Assembly: GCA_045631485.1 (NCBI GenBank)
Contig: JAZQUU010000019.1
Coordinates: 1-64,000, forward strand
Direction of reading: 5' to 3'
DNA from: SIG452 sp045631485
Lineage (GTDB): Bacteria > Bacillota > Clostridia > UMGS1840
Length of the DNA: 64,000 nt
Both the position numbers and the translations under genes were made by a program. Under the pieces are notes generated by a model. The model was not told the origin of the DNA. It did no database searches and was given only the letters and a program-made list of their open reading frames with translations. Positions 42,295-51,082 of this stretch are shown here, in pieces. Position 1 is the stretch's first letter, and each line of letters begins with the position of its first letter.

Positions 42295-43170
42295 TTAATA
42301 TGAGGTGGGACGGGTGTTTTCCCGAAACTGTTTGGGCGTGATATTTTTATGCTTCTTAAATTTGGAAATAAAATAACTGGAGGTGGAAAAGCCACAAGTA
42401 TATGCGATTTCCGTGATGCTTTTATCGGTGGAAAGCAACAGCTTTTCCGCTTCCCGAAATCTTAACATATTGATATACTCACTAAAGGATTTTCCCATTG
42501 TTTTTTTGAAGATATAAGAAAAATAATGATAACTTACGTTGCAATATTTCGCCACTTCGTCCTCTGTTACTGTGTCAAAATTATTATCCATATATAACAC
42601 AGCAGTTTTCACAATATCAGGAATCACATTCCCGCCGGAGAACACGTTACTGTTGTGCCAATAGCGAAAAATCCCTGTAAAGATTTTTAAAATGTTGGCA
42701 CGGATCACCAGTTCAAACGCAGGAATCTTGCTCTCCCATTCTTCCATAATTTCCATCACCAACTGATGCACATCGGTGTCGCTTAATACATCCTTATGAA
42801 ACACCTGCTGTTGCGAATCGCCTGACAGAAAAGGAAAAACATATTTGAATTCAAACAAAGAATTTTCATCAGCGTATAAAATCTGGGGTAAAAATTTGAT
42901 ACAGATATGGGTGGAGTGTCTGTTGAATGTCAAGGAGTGAGACACCTTGGAATTCACGATAATCAAATCCCCTGTCACAAAAGGACATTGTTCCCCATTG
43001 AGCCATACATAGCCGTCGGTATCCAACGCATATAACAATTCAATATAGTCGTGAGAATGATGAAGATCCGGAATTTGTTTGGTTGCTCCTTCCACCTTAC
43101 ACTCCAAACAATGAATCCAACTCTTCATGCCATTGATAATAAATGGCTTTTCTGTGAAAGAATTTATCAT
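42295..43170 (-). CDS. AraC family transcriptional regulator
   Basis: The 291-aa product has an N-terminal cupin-like sensor (about residues 20-120, HSHDYIELLYALDTDGYVWL) and a C-terminal AraC/XylS domain with two helix-turn-helices (about 190-285; VAKYCNVSYHYFSYIFKK, then ITEIAYTCGFSTSSYFISKFKK). GAGGAAAAAGTT precedes the ATG at 43170. It is divergent from a four-gene sugar-modification operon across 124 bases, which makes it the probable local activator responding to a sugar or glycoside. Confidence 0.92.
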   Translation of the reverse strand: MINSFTEKPFIINGMKSWIHCLECKVEGATKQIPDLHHSHDYIELLYALDTDGYVWLNGEQCPFVTGDLIIVNSKVSHSLTFNRHSTHICIKFLPQILYADENSLFEFKYVFPFLSGDSQQQVFHKDVLSDTDVHQLVMEIMEEWESKIPAFELVIRANILKIFTGIFRYWHNSNVFSGGNVIPDIVKTAVLYMDNNFDTVTEDEVAKYCNVSYHYFSYIFKKTMGKSFSEYINMLRFREAEKLLLSTDKSITEIAYTCGFSTSSYFISKFKKHKNITPKQFRENTRPTSY

Positions 43171-43220
43171 AACTTTTTCCTCAAATCGTAAAAAATTGAT
43201 ATTTTCAGGTAAATCTATTA

Positions 43221-43249
43221 TATCACATAATTTTTCAATATGCTATACT
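43221..43249 (+). promoter_or_regulatory. Probable promoter of the Gfo/ThuA operon
   Basis: TATACT (43244-43249) with extended -10 TG and no good -35, as expected for an AraC-activated promoter. It lies 45 bases before the first start codon. Confidence 0.55.
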
Positions 43250-43294
43250 AAAATTGAAAAAAATTCAAAAAATTAATTTTTTTGGAGGAAAATT

Positions 43295-44362
43295 ATGAGT
43301 AAAAAATTAAAAGTAGGTCTGATTGGCCTCGGCGGCATTATGACAGAAACCCACATGCGTGCATACAAAGACAATGACGATGTGGAAATTGTAGCAATTT
43401 GCGATATTCTGCCCGAAAAAATCGAACGTCTGCAAAACAGATACGGTCTCGATACTGCTCACACATACACCGATTATAAAGAATTATTAAAAAATGAAAC
43501 CTTAGACTATGTTGACATTGCTACCCCCAACTACCTGCATTCCATCATTGCTGTGGATGCATTAAATAGCGGTGTGAATGTATTCTGTGAAAAACCGGAT
43601 GCAATTTCTGTTTCTGAAGCACTTCGTATGAAAGAAGCTGCAGAAAAGAACGAAAAACATCTGATGGTTATGAGAAATAACCGTTATCGTTCCAAATCTG
43701 TTTACTTAAAGAATTATATTGAAGAAGGCTCTATGGGCGAAGTTTACTGCGGTCGCTGCGGTTGGCAGAGACGTCGTGGCATCCCCGGTAAAGGCGGCTG
43801 GGTCACCACCAAAGAACAGTCCGGCGGCGGTCCGTTAATCGACTTGGGCGTTCATATGATTGACCTTGCAATCTGGCTGATGGGTAACCCCACTCCCGTG
43901 GCAGTTTCCGGTGCTACCTATTGCAAATTTGCAGATTCCAACGTTTCCGACTCCATTCATTCCGGTTTCGGCGTGGCAAAAGAAGATGGTATTTTCGACG
44001 TGGAAGACTTAGCAATGGGCTTTATCAAATTTGATAACGGTGCTTGTCTGCAGGTGGAATGTTCCTGGGCTTCCAACATTGAACAGGAAAATGTTTTCGT
44101 GGAACTGCGTGGTACCAAAGCCGGTGCTGTAATGACCGACGAAACCATCAAAGTGTTCACCGAAAAAGACGGTGTGTTGGAAGATATTCTTCCCAAACTG
44201 TCCGATGGCCCCAACGCTCACATTGACAACATCAACCACTTTATTAAAGTATTAAAAGATGGCGAAAAACCCAACTTTACTCCCATTCAGGGCGTGAATA
44301 TGATTAAGATTTTAGAAGCAATGTATGAATCCGCAGAAACCGGATTTGAAGTAAGATTATAG
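43295..44362 (+). CDS. Gfo/Idh/MocA family oxidoreductase (first copy)
   Basis: This 355-aa NAD(P)-dependent sugar or cyclitol dehydrogenase has a Rossmann motif GLIGLGGIM at about residues 8-16 and the family EKP motif (CEKPDA, about residues 97-102). In the C-terminal domain, GGGPLIDLGVHMIDLAIW carries the conserved Asp and His used in catalysis. GGAGG lies before the ATG. It is the first gene of an operon with a ThuA-like protein, a TIM-barrel isomerase-like protein and a second family member. Such sets are known to make and process 3-keto-glycosides, which is the best guess here; the substrate is unknown. Confidence 0.92.
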   Translation: MSKKLKVGLIGLGGIMTETHMRAYKDNDDVEIVAICDILPEKIERLQNRYGLDTAHTYTDYKELLKNETLDYVDIATPNYLHSIIAVDALNSGVNVFCEKPDAISVSEALRMKEAAEKNEKHLMVMRNNRYRSKSVYLKNYIEEGSMGEVYCGRCGWQRRRGIPGKGGWVTTKEQSGGGPLIDLGVHMIDLAIWLMGNPTPVAVSGATYCKFADSNVSDSIHSGFGVAKEDGIFDVEDLAMGFIKFDNGACLQVECSWASNIEQENVFVELRGTKAGAVMTDETIKVFTEKDGVLEDILPKLSDGPNAHIDNINHFIKVLKDGEKPNFTPIQGVNMIKILEAMYESAETGFEVRL

Positions 44363-44375
44363 GAGGAAGTACACA

Positions 44376-45080
44376 ATGAAAGTGCTTGTATGGGATGATG
44401 ATTCCTACTTAAACAACCCGGCGGCAATTGATATGCACCCCAACGGAATTCGAAATACCATCGCAAACTTTTTAAAATGTGATGATATCGAAGTTACCAC
44501 CGCAGTATTATCCGATGAAGATTGTGGCTTCACCGAAGAAGTGCTTCGTGAAACCGATGTATTGATCATCTGGTCTCACGGCGGTAATGAAAAAATTCCC
44601 GATCCTATCGTGGAACGTGTCTGGAACCACATTTTAGGCGGTATGGGTCTGATTGCCCTGCATTCCTCTCACTTTAATAAAATTTTCAGAAAACTGATGG
44701 GTACCTCCTGCACCTTAAAATGGAGAATGAATGTGAAAGAACGTTTATGGACCATCGCTCCCAACCATCCGATTGCTCAGGGTGTGGACGAAACTTTCGC
44801 ATTGGAAGCAGAAGAAATGTACGGTGAACCGTTTGGTATCCCCAATCCTGATGAAGTGTTATTCTTAGGTTGGTTTGCAGGTGGCGAAGTGTTCAGAAGC
44901 GGTTGCACCTTTACCAGAGAAAACGGTAAAATTTTCTACTTCCAGCCCGGTCACGAAGACAATGCAGCATACTACAATGAAAACATTCAGAAAATTATCA
45001 AAAATGCTGTCAAATGGGCTTGTCCCTTACGTAAAAATATTGTACTGGATTGTCCTCATCAGGAAGCTTTGGAACAATAA
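44376..45080 (+). CDS. ThuA-like protein
   Basis: The 234-aa product belongs to the ThuA family, a glutamine-amidotransferase-like fold without the usual catalytic Cys. Visible features are MKVLVWDDDSYLNNP, VLIIWSHGG, GLIALHSSHF, PNHPIAQGV and YFQPGHEDNAAYYN. In rhizobia ThuA acts with the dehydrogenase ThuB on trehalose and related disaccharides through 3-keto intermediates. AGGAGGAAGTACACA precedes the ATG, 13 bases behind the first oxidoreductase, so both are co-translated. Its precise reaction here is unknown. Confidence 0.88.
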   Translation: MKVLVWDDDSYLNNPAAIDMHPNGIRNTIANFLKCDDIEVTTAVLSDEDCGFTEEVLRETDVLIIWSHGGNEKIPDPIVERVWNHILGGMGLIALHSSHFNKIFRKLMGTSCTLKWRMNVKERLWTIAPNHPIAQGVDETFALEAEEMYGEPFGIPNPDEVLFLGWFAGGEVFRSGCTFTRENGKIFYFQPGHEDNAAYYNENIQKIIKNAVKWACPLRKNIVLDCPHQEALEQ

Positions 45081-45136
45081 TTACAAATTCATTAGCCTGT
45101 GTCTGATATCATACAGGCGGAAAGGTCAGAACTATT

Positions 45137-46105
45137 ATGGAACTTTCTGTTATGTCACCTGTTTTAAACGCAATGAGCCTGGAAGATGCCATTCGTTACT
45201 TAAGTGAACTGGGCGTAGATAGTATGGAAATCGGTGCCGGCGGTTATCCCGGAAAAGTGCACTTAGATCCCAAAGAATATCTTGCAAATCCTCAGAAAAT
45301 TGAAGATTTGAAGGCTCTTTTGGCAAAATATAATATGAAACTTTCTGCAGTTGCCTGCCACGGAAATCCCATCCATCCCAACAAAGAAATTGCTTTAGCA
45401 TATCACAACGATTTTGTGGATGCAATGAAGGTTGCAGCTCAGTTGGGCGTGGATACCATTATTGGTTTTTCCGGCTGTCCCGGTGATTGCGAAACCTCTC
45501 AGTATCCCAACTGGGTTACCTGTGCGTGGCCGCCGGAATATCTGGATATGTTAAACTGGCAGTGGAATGAAGTGTTAATCCCCTACTGGAAGGAAACTGC
45601 AAAACTGGCAGAAGAAATCGGTATCAAGAAAATTGCATTTGAAATGCATCCCGGCTTTATGGTATATAATCCCCCCACCCTCTTAAAATTAAGAGAAGCG
45701 GTTGGTGATATCATTGGTGCAAACGTGGACCCCAGCCATCTGTTTTGGCAAGGAATTGATCCCTGCGAAGCAATCAAGATGTTAAAAGGTGCCATTTATC
45801 ATTTCCACGCAAAAGATACCAAAATTGACGAAACCAACACCAAAACCACCGGTGTATTGGATACTACCAACGATTACGCACAATTGGCGGAAAGAAGCTG
45901 GATTTTCAGAACAGTTGGTTACGGACACGGCAAAGAAGTGTGGAATAATATTATCAGCGCTTTAAAAACCGTGGGATATGACGGTGCCATCTCCATCGAA
46001 CACGAAGACGGCTTGATGGCTCCCTTAGAAGGTCTGAAAAAAGCAATTGCTTTCCTAAAAGAAGTTATCATTTACGAAAGCGCAGGTGAAATGTGGTGGG
46101 TGTAA
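45137..46105 (+). CDS. Sugar phosphate isomerase/epimerase-like TIM-barrel protein
   Basis: The 322-aa AP-endonuclease-2-fold barrel protein is related to xylose isomerase-like and IolE-type enzymes. Metal-site candidates are Glu in FEMHPG, Asp and His in VDPSHLFWQG, His in YHFHAKDTK and the C-terminal Glu in ISIEHEDG. Members act as epimerases, isomerases or dehydratases/lyases on keto-sugars. GAAAGGTC stands before the ATG. It overlaps or abuts the next oxidoreductase gene, and the two are surely co-expressed. In this setting an epimerase or 3-keto-glycoside lyase role is possible. Confidence 0.9.
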   Translation: MELSVMSPVLNAMSLEDAIRYLSELGVDSMEIGAGGYPGKVHLDPKEYLANPQKIEDLKALLAKYNMKLSAVACHGNPIHPNKEIALAYHNDFVDAMKVAAQLGVDTIIGFSGCPGDCETSQYPNWVTCAWPPEYLDMLNWQWNEVLIPYWKETAKLAEEIGIKKIAFEMHPGFMVYNPPTLLKLREAVGDIIGANVDPSHLFWQGIDPCEAIKMLKGAIYHFHAKDTKIDETNTKTTGVLDTTNDYAQLAERSWIFRTVGYGHGKEVWNNIISALKTVGYDGAISIEHEDGLMAPLEGLKKAIAFLKEVIIYESAGEMWWV

Positions 46106-47160
46106 CACATACTATGGGCATTATCGGCTTCGGAAGTATGGCAAGACAACACTACCAGATGTTAATCGGTTATGACCGTGTTACCATCAAAGGGATTTAT
46201 GACCCCGACCAGAATGCCTGCGACCACGCCAAAGAAAGAAACTTAGAGGTTTATCCCTCACAGGAAGCCATTCTTTCTGATAAAGAAATTGATATCATTT
46301 TAGTGGCAACCACCAACGATGCACATAAAACTGTTGTAATCGATGCTCTTCGTGCAGGAAAACACGTTATTTGTGAAAAACCTGTTACCATTTCTTCCGA
46401 AGAATTACTCGAAATTATGGATGTTGTGAAAGAAACCGGCAAGGTGTTCACCATCGACCAGAACCGTCGTACCAACCGTGATTTCGTGCTGATGAAGAGA
46501 AAAGTGGAAGAAGGTGCAATCGGACAACCTTATGTGATTGAATCCCGTGTGGAAGGTTCCCGTGGTATGCCTTCCGGTTGGAGAACCTTAAAATCTCTTG
46601 GTGGCGGTATGATGCTGGACTGGGGTGTTCACCTCATCGACCAGCTGATGTATATGATTCCCCAAAAAGTTACTCAGATTTACTGCAAAATGTTAAGCGT
46701 GCAGTATCCTGAAGTGGATGACAATTTCCATTTGATGATGACCTTTGAAGACGGATTGACCGCTATCGTGGAAGTGGGCACAAACCACTATATCCCACAC
46801 CCCCGATGGTATGTGATGGGTGAAAAAGGAACTCTGCAGATTGACAGTTGGGACTGCGACGGCAAAATCGTTCGTTGCACCGACACTGAAGTACAATGGG
46901 AAGAAGAAATCTTCTATACTATGGCAGGTCCCACCAAAACTATGGCACCTCGTAACGACAACTGCACCGAAACCATTCCGTTAAGCCTGCCTGAAGGCGT
47001 AACCGATGATGTAACCGTGGTGTATGACCAGTTTACCGATGCCATCGAAGGTAAAGCAAAACTGACCATCACTCCCGAACAGGCACTTCGCGTGATGTAT
47101 GTGATGGAAGCAGCATTCCGGTCTGCAAGCGAGAAAAAATCTATTGATGTGTCTATCTAA
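46096..47160 (+). CDS. Gfo/Idh/MocA family oxidoreductase (second copy)
   Basis: The product is about 354 aa, with GIIGFGSMARQH (Rossmann loop), CEKPVT (EKP motif) and GGGMMLDWGVHLIDQLMYM (catalytic Asp/His region). It is only distantly similar to the first copy, so it probably acts on a different substrate or catalyses the reverse step. The start is uncertain: the GTG at 46096 is 6 bases behind AGGTGA and overlaps the previous gene by 10 bases, while GTG 46093 and ATG 46114 are alternatives. It is the last gene of the operon and is followed by a strong terminator. Confidence 0.9.
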   Translation: MGVTHTMGIIGFGSMARQHYQMLIGYDRVTIKGIYDPDQNACDHAKERNLEVYPSQEAILSDKEIDIILVATTNDAHKTVVIDALRAGKHVICEKPVTISSEELLEIMDVVKETGKVFTIDQNRRTNRDFVLMKRKVEEGAIGQPYVIESRVEGSRGMPSGWRTLKSLGGGMMLDWGVHLIDQLMYMIPQKVTQIYCKMLSVQYPEVDDNFHLMMTFEDGLTAIVEVGTNHYIPHPRWYVMGEKGTLQIDSWDCDGKIVRCTDTEVQWEEEIFYTMAGPTKTMAPRNDNCTETIPLSLPEGVTDDVTVVYDQFTDAIEGKAKLTITPEQALRVMYVMEAAFRSASEKKSIDVSI

Positions 47161-47186
47161 TATCAGATAACATCACCATAAACAAC

Positions 47187-47223
47187 AAAAAAGACGAAAT
47201 TCGTAATGAATTTCGTCTTTTTT
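47187..47223 (+). terminator. Terminator of the Gfo/ThuA operon
   Basis: AAAGACGAAATTC and GAATTTCGTCTTT pair over a 5-base loop, followed by Ts, 27 bases behind the last stop. Confidence 0.93.
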
Positions 47224-47254
47224 ATATTATCATTTAACGAGAGAATAAAGAAAC

Positions 47255-47456
47255 CGAATCAAAAAGCGCCTTGATAGTACCCAAAGCCGCACCGAGTGTA
47301 CGGCGAGTGGCGAGCTTTTTTCGTTATGCGCCCTTTATCAAGTCCGTTCAACGCAGAGAAAAGGGCTTAGACTGAACCAATCTTGCCCGTAAGGGAATAC
47401 CCGAAGGCGTACAAAGGTACACCGAGAGGCACAATTGATTCAGAGCAAAAAGCATT
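47255..47456. other. GC-richer intergenic element of unknown nature
   Basis: About 200 bases between two terminators, clearly richer in GC than flanking spacers and without a credible gene. It has internal inverted repeats: CTTGATA (47270) with TATCAAG (47336), CTGAACCAA (47372) with TTGATTCAG (47435), and TGCC..GGCA with GTAC..GTAC between them. The phrase ACAAAGGTACACCGAG resembles the tail of repeats A and B (ACAAGGTACGCCGAG). It could be a structured RNA or a degenerate mobile element end. Confidence 0.5.
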
Positions 47457-47463
47457 TTCAATC

Positions 47464-47486
47464 AAATTTCGTACCATACGAAATTT
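47464..47486. repeat. Palindrome before the GH89 terminator
   Basis: AAATTTCGTA and TACGAAATTT are perfect inverted repeats around CCA. There is no T-run, so it may be the remnant of a second terminator. Confidence 0.6.
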
Positions 47487-47499
47487 CACCTTATAAAAC

Positions 47500-47529
47500 A
47501 AAAAGCATGAATTTTACTCCATGCTTTTT
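47500..47529 (-). terminator. Terminator of the GH89 gene
   Basis: AAAAAGCATG and CATGCTTTTT pair over a 10-base loop on the minus strand, 30 bases behind the stop codon, with a T-rich tail. Confidence 0.85.
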
Positions 47530-47558
47530 GCGTTCTAAGTTCTTTTATCAAGTCGAAA

Positions 47559-49736
47559 TTACTTCCAGAATTTGATGGAAGCTTCACAAGCCTTGCGAAG
47601 GTCGCCGGAGGGCTTGGTACGATAATTTTCGGTTGCCAGGGTGAATACATAATCCTGCTCGGTAAAGCTGATATTGGGTTCCAATCCCTGATTTTCTCTT
47701 CCGAAATGTAAGGACAGCCAAGTGAAGTAAGCAGTCCAACGGCGTTTGTAATAGCCGGAGAGCATACCGTCATATTCACGGAATGCATAGTCTCTTAAAC
47801 GGAAACGTCCGGGTTTACCGCACCACAGCGTCATCATATTTTTCACATTATATTCAAAGAGTCTCTTTTCGGTATCATTTCTGCCGTAGTCTCTTGCTCT
47901 CTGAATCCAAGCACCCAGTAAGGTGTGTTCGTTGGTACGAACCACAGCTTCCTGAATGTCATACAGTTTTAAGAAGCGGCGCACTTCTTTTTCAAACTGA
48001 GCACGTTTGCCTGCTTTGTAGGTGGTTTTCATTGCTTCAATGATTTCCCAACCATAGTCGGCATTTGCCTGACGACACAGTTCCATTAAGTCGAAACGAT
48101 AGCATTCGTTATCTTTTAATTTATCGTATTCTTTGAGCATCAGTTTGGTTGCAGTCTGCAGAATTTCGATGGGGTACGGGCTTCCGTGACGGGATTCAAA
48201 CCAACCAACGGTACGAACATTCAGATTGGGGCAAGTACACAGAGAGGAGGATTTACTTGCATTGTATGCAAAGCCTTTCCACAAAGTGTAAATATTTTCG
48301 ATAACCAAATCATATGCTTGTTTAATATTTTCGTTATAGTAGCCGTATCTTGCTTTAAAGAATCTTTCCACGAAATCGTCCTGTTTCAAGGGCTTTTCAC
48401 GGATAGTATTGGATGCTAAGATATCGTAGATAATTTCGTCGGTTTCGATCCCTTCCATTGCCATACCGATACCAACCAACATATCGTTTAAGGAACCGGG
48501 TTCCAGTAATTCGAAAGGCTGATTTAAAAACTCGGGAATGTTTGCGCTGAAACGCTGAACGCCGCCGAAGTTACCGATCTGCATATACATATAGGGATAA
48601 TCGCCAAACAGTTCTTTTGCGGTGTTTACCACACGGTCACCGGAAAGCAGACCGATTAACACTTCTTCGTGGTTCAACACTTCCAGAAGTTCCTGTCTGG
48701 GATTGCCAACCCAACCCTGATAGAACCAAACATTACCGTCGGAATATTTCTTCATGGTTTCGATATTGGTTTTGGAATATGCTTCAATATCAATGCCGTC
48801 GGTAATACCGCCTTCGTGGAAGGGGTCGCCGCCGAAATAATGGATTTCGCCGAAATGTTCTTTGGTTTTTCTGTAATAGATTTCTGCCATTCTGTCATAT
48901 AAGGGGTCGTTCACGTCGATGAGCGGAGGACGGTCACCCTTCTGTGCCAGATTCCAGGTACCCTGTGCATAAATTTTCGCTTCGGGATATTTGTCGCAGA
49001 TATTGTTGGGCACTTTTCCGTAGAATGCGGGACGGATAACATCACCGCCGAACTCACGCAGACGTTCGGTCATTTTGTTTGCCAACATTTTCTGGTCTTC
49101 GTACCACCAAGCAGGAATATCACCGCCAAATTCGCTGATATTACCCATAATCTGCCAGGGCAACATACCTGCGCCACAGATATCATCGTTGGCTTCTGTT
49201 TCGGTATAGCCGATTTCCATCAGCATATCTCTCCACACGATTTCGTGACCCAATTGGTTTAACACCAGGTTAATCCCTGCAAGTAACATCCAGTCAATCA
49301 GTTTTTCGTACTGTTCCCATTTCCAGTAAATGCAGGTGTAAACATAGGTACAGTAGTTCATAAAGTAACGGTATAAGAATACCGATTTATTTTCAATCAC
49401 TTCGCCAACTTTCGGCGGCTTTTTCGGTAACGCTTTCACATCCTGGGTGATAGGACCGAAAAATACGTGACATTTTTCTTTTAAGTATGTATTAAAAGCA
49501 ACTGCGGCTGCAACACCGGAAGTTGCTTCAATCACAACCTTGCCGTCCTGATCGTACATTTTATATTGGTCCATACCGGTTTTTTCTTCTGCAATCTGTT
49601 TGATTACAAAATTGTTCCGATAAGCTTTGGAGCCGGTAACACGTTCGATTAAATCCAGCACCGCTTCTTCTTTCAAAGTAGTGCCGAGGTTTTGCTTTTT
49701 GACATTTGCAATTTTGTCGAAAACTTTTTTATCCAT
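47559..49736 (-). CDS. Alpha-N-acetylglucosaminidase, GH89 (NAGLU-like)
   Basis: It hydrolyses terminal alpha-linked N-acetylglucosamine. The 725-aa product has the three NAGLU parts: an N-terminal small domain (about residues 1-95), the TIM barrel with NYCTYVYTCIYWKWEQYEKLIDWM, LAGINLVLNQLGHEIVW, WWYEDQ and FGGDPFHEGG (candidate acid/base Glu), and an all-helical C-terminal domain. There is no signal peptide or carbohydrate-binding module, so it is cytosolic, unlike secreted clostridial GH89 enzymes that attack mucin. The start is the ATG at 49736 behind GAGAGGT; the longest frame would begin at the transcript start. It converges on the Gfo/ThuA operon. Confidence 0.93.
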   Translation of the reverse strand: MDKKVFDKIANVKKQNLGTTLKEEAVLDLIERVTGSKAYRNNFVIKQIAEEKTGMDQYKMYDQDGKVVIEATSGVAAAVAFNTYLKEKCHVFFGPITQDVKALPKKPPKVGEVIENKSVFLYRYFMNYCTYVYTCIYWKWEQYEKLIDWMLLAGINLVLNQLGHEIVWRDMLMEIGYTETEANDDICGAGMLPWQIMGNISEFGGDIPAWWYEDQKMLANKMTERLREFGGDVIRPAFYGKVPNNICDKYPEAKIYAQGTWNLAQKGDRPPLIDVNDPLYDRMAEIYYRKTKEHFGEIHYFGGDPFHEGGITDGIDIEAYSKTNIETMKKYSDGNVWFYQGWVGNPRQELLEVLNHEEVLIGLLSGDRVVNTAKELFGDYPYMYMQIGNFGGVQRFSANIPEFLNQPFELLEPGSLNDMLVGIGMAMEGIETDEIIYDILASNTIREKPLKQDDFVERFFKARYGYYNENIKQAYDLVIENIYTLWKGFAYNASKSSSLCTCPNLNVRTVGWFESRHGSPYPIEILQTATKLMLKEYDKLKDNECYRFDLMELCRQANADYGWEIIEAMKTTYKAGKRAQFEKEVRRFLKLYDIQEAVVRTNEHTLLGAWIQRARDYGRNDTEKRLFEYNVKNMMTLWCGKPGRFRLRDYAFREYDGMLSGYYKRRWTAYFTWLSLHFGRENQGLEPNISFTEQDYVFTLATENYRTKPSGDLRKACEASIKFWK

Positions 49737-49789
49737 AAAAAGTACCTCTCTTTGCCCTGTTCTCTGATAGGACATATTTTCCATTACAT

Positions 49790-49818
49790 AGTATAATATA
49801 TTATTCGCGTTTTTTCAA
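49790..49818 (-). promoter_or_regulatory. Sigma-A promoter of the GH89 gene
   Basis: On the minus strand TTGAAA (49813-49818), 17-base spacer, TATACT (49790-49795). Confidence 0.75.
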
Positions 49819-49853
49819 CCCGAAAATGTGCTAATTATATGACATAATATCTG

Positions 49854-50780
49854 CTAAAATACGCCTGCAGACAAATACCGTTCTCCCGTGTCCGGCAAAA
49901 GCACCACAATATTTTTTCCTTTGTTTTCTTCCCGCTTACCAACCGCTACGGCACCAAAAAGTGCTGCACCGGAAGAAATCCCGGAAAGTATTCCCTCGGT
50001 TTTCCCCAGTTCTGCCGCATACTGATAAGCATTTTCGTCGGAAACCGTGATAATTTCGTCATAAATTTTGGTATCCAATGCATCGGGAACAAAGCCTGCA
50101 CCAATTCCCTGAATTTTATGTGCACCACTCATATTCTTTGATAAAACGGGTGATTTTTCGGGTTCTACTGCAATAATTTTCACATGGGGATTTTTTTCTC
50201 GCAGATACTTCCCTGCTCCGCTGATGGTACCGCCGGTTCCCACACCTGCCACAAAGATATCCACCTTGCCGTCAAGAGCTTCCCAGATTTCGGGGCCCGT
50301 GGTTTCATAATGTGCCTTGGGATTGGAGGGATTGGCAAACTGGTCGGGAATAAAACTCATAGGGATTTCTTCTGCAAGTTCTTTGGCTTTGGCAATGGAG
50401 CCTTTCATACCAAGGGCTCCGTCTGTCAACACCAGTTCTCCCCCGTAAGCCTTCATCAGCATTTTGCGCTCTTCCGACATAGTTTCGGGCATTACGATAA
50501 TGGTGCGATATCCTTTTTGAGAAGCAATCATACAAAGACCGATTCCGGTATTGCCGCTGGTGGGTTCAATAATAACCGAACCCGGTTTCAGTTTTCCCGA
50601 TTGCTCCGCATCTTCAATCATTTTCTTTGCCACACGGTCTTTTGCGCTCCCGCCGGGGTTAAAGGATTCCAGTTTTGCATAAACTGCCGAAGAAAGTCCT
50701 TTGGTCTTCTCTATTTTTTTCAGTCGTAAAAGAGGGGTGTTCCCCACTAATTCTTCTACCGAATTGTAAATTTTTTGCAT
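49854..50780 (-). CDS. cysK: Cysteine synthase (O-acetylserine sulfhydrylase)
   Basis: This PLP enzyme makes cysteine from O-acetylserine and sulfide. The 308-aa product has the PLP Lys motif FNPGGSAKDRVA at about residues 33-44, the substrate loop PTSGNTGIG, the phosphate-binding GTGGTISG and the C-terminal SSGAA loop. The start is the ATG at 50780 behind AAAGGAG. It has its own promoter and stands alone, with no obvious terminator before the GH89 promoter region. Confidence 0.95.
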   Translation of the reverse strand: MQKIYNSVEELVGNTPLLRLKKIEKTKGLSSAVYAKLESFNPGGSAKDRVAKKMIEDAEQSGKLKPGSVIIEPTSGNTGIGLCMIASQKGYRTIIVMPETMSEERKMLMKAYGGELVLTDGALGMKGSIAKAKELAEEIPMSFIPDQFANPSNPKAHYETTGPEIWEALDGKVDIFVAGVGTGGTISGAGKYLREKNPHVKIIAVEPEKSPVLSKNMSGAHKIQGIGAGFVPDALDTKIYDEIITVSDENAYQYAAELGKTEGILSGISSGAALFGAVAVGKREENKGKNIVVLLPDTGERYLSAGVF

Positions 50781-50821
50781 AACTATTTCTCCTTTCATCA
50801 AGGAATATCAAATTCCCATTC

Positions 50822-50850
50822 AGTATAGCATAGTTTTCCCAAAATTGCAA
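50822..50850 (-). promoter_or_regulatory. Sigma-A promoter of cysK
   Basis: On the minus strand TTGCAA (50845-50850), 17-base spacer, TATACT (50822-50827). Confidence 0.78.
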
Positions 50851-50974
50851 TAAAAACATACAAATCTGTCACATACTTGGCAAAGCTTACTTTCTGAAAA
50901 TACACGAAATCAATAGTTTCATTTTATTTTTAAGATAAATTTGGAGGTTTCTTCATAATTTCCCCCAATAGATA

Positions 50975-51004
50975 TTGACAAAATCCGGGATTTAGTGATA
51001 CAAT
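50975..51004 (+). promoter_or_regulatory. Sigma-A promoter of the fhs-tsaE-tsaB unit
   Basis: TTGACA (50975-50980), 18-base spacer, TACAAT (50999-51004). The leader is about 108 bases. Confidence 0.75.
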
Positions 51005-51024
51005 ATTATGTAATATGGGATTTG

Positions 51025-51082
51025 TGTCCGATGGGCGTTACTTCGCTTGGTTTGACCTGTTAACATTCGGCCATCTTCGTCC
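51025..51082 (+). promoter_or_regulatory. Possible structured leader of fhs
   Basis: GATGG (51030-51034) can pair with CCATC (51071-51075) and GCG with CGC inside, leaving an ordered, GC-richer stretch in an AT-rich leader. It does not match the ZTP, THF or SAM riboswitch consensus as I know them, and no terminator follows. Confidence 0.3.

Noticed and set aside
47255..47456. Insertion sequence remnant
   Set aside because: No transposase fragment or flanking target duplication was visible, so it is kept only as an unexplained element.
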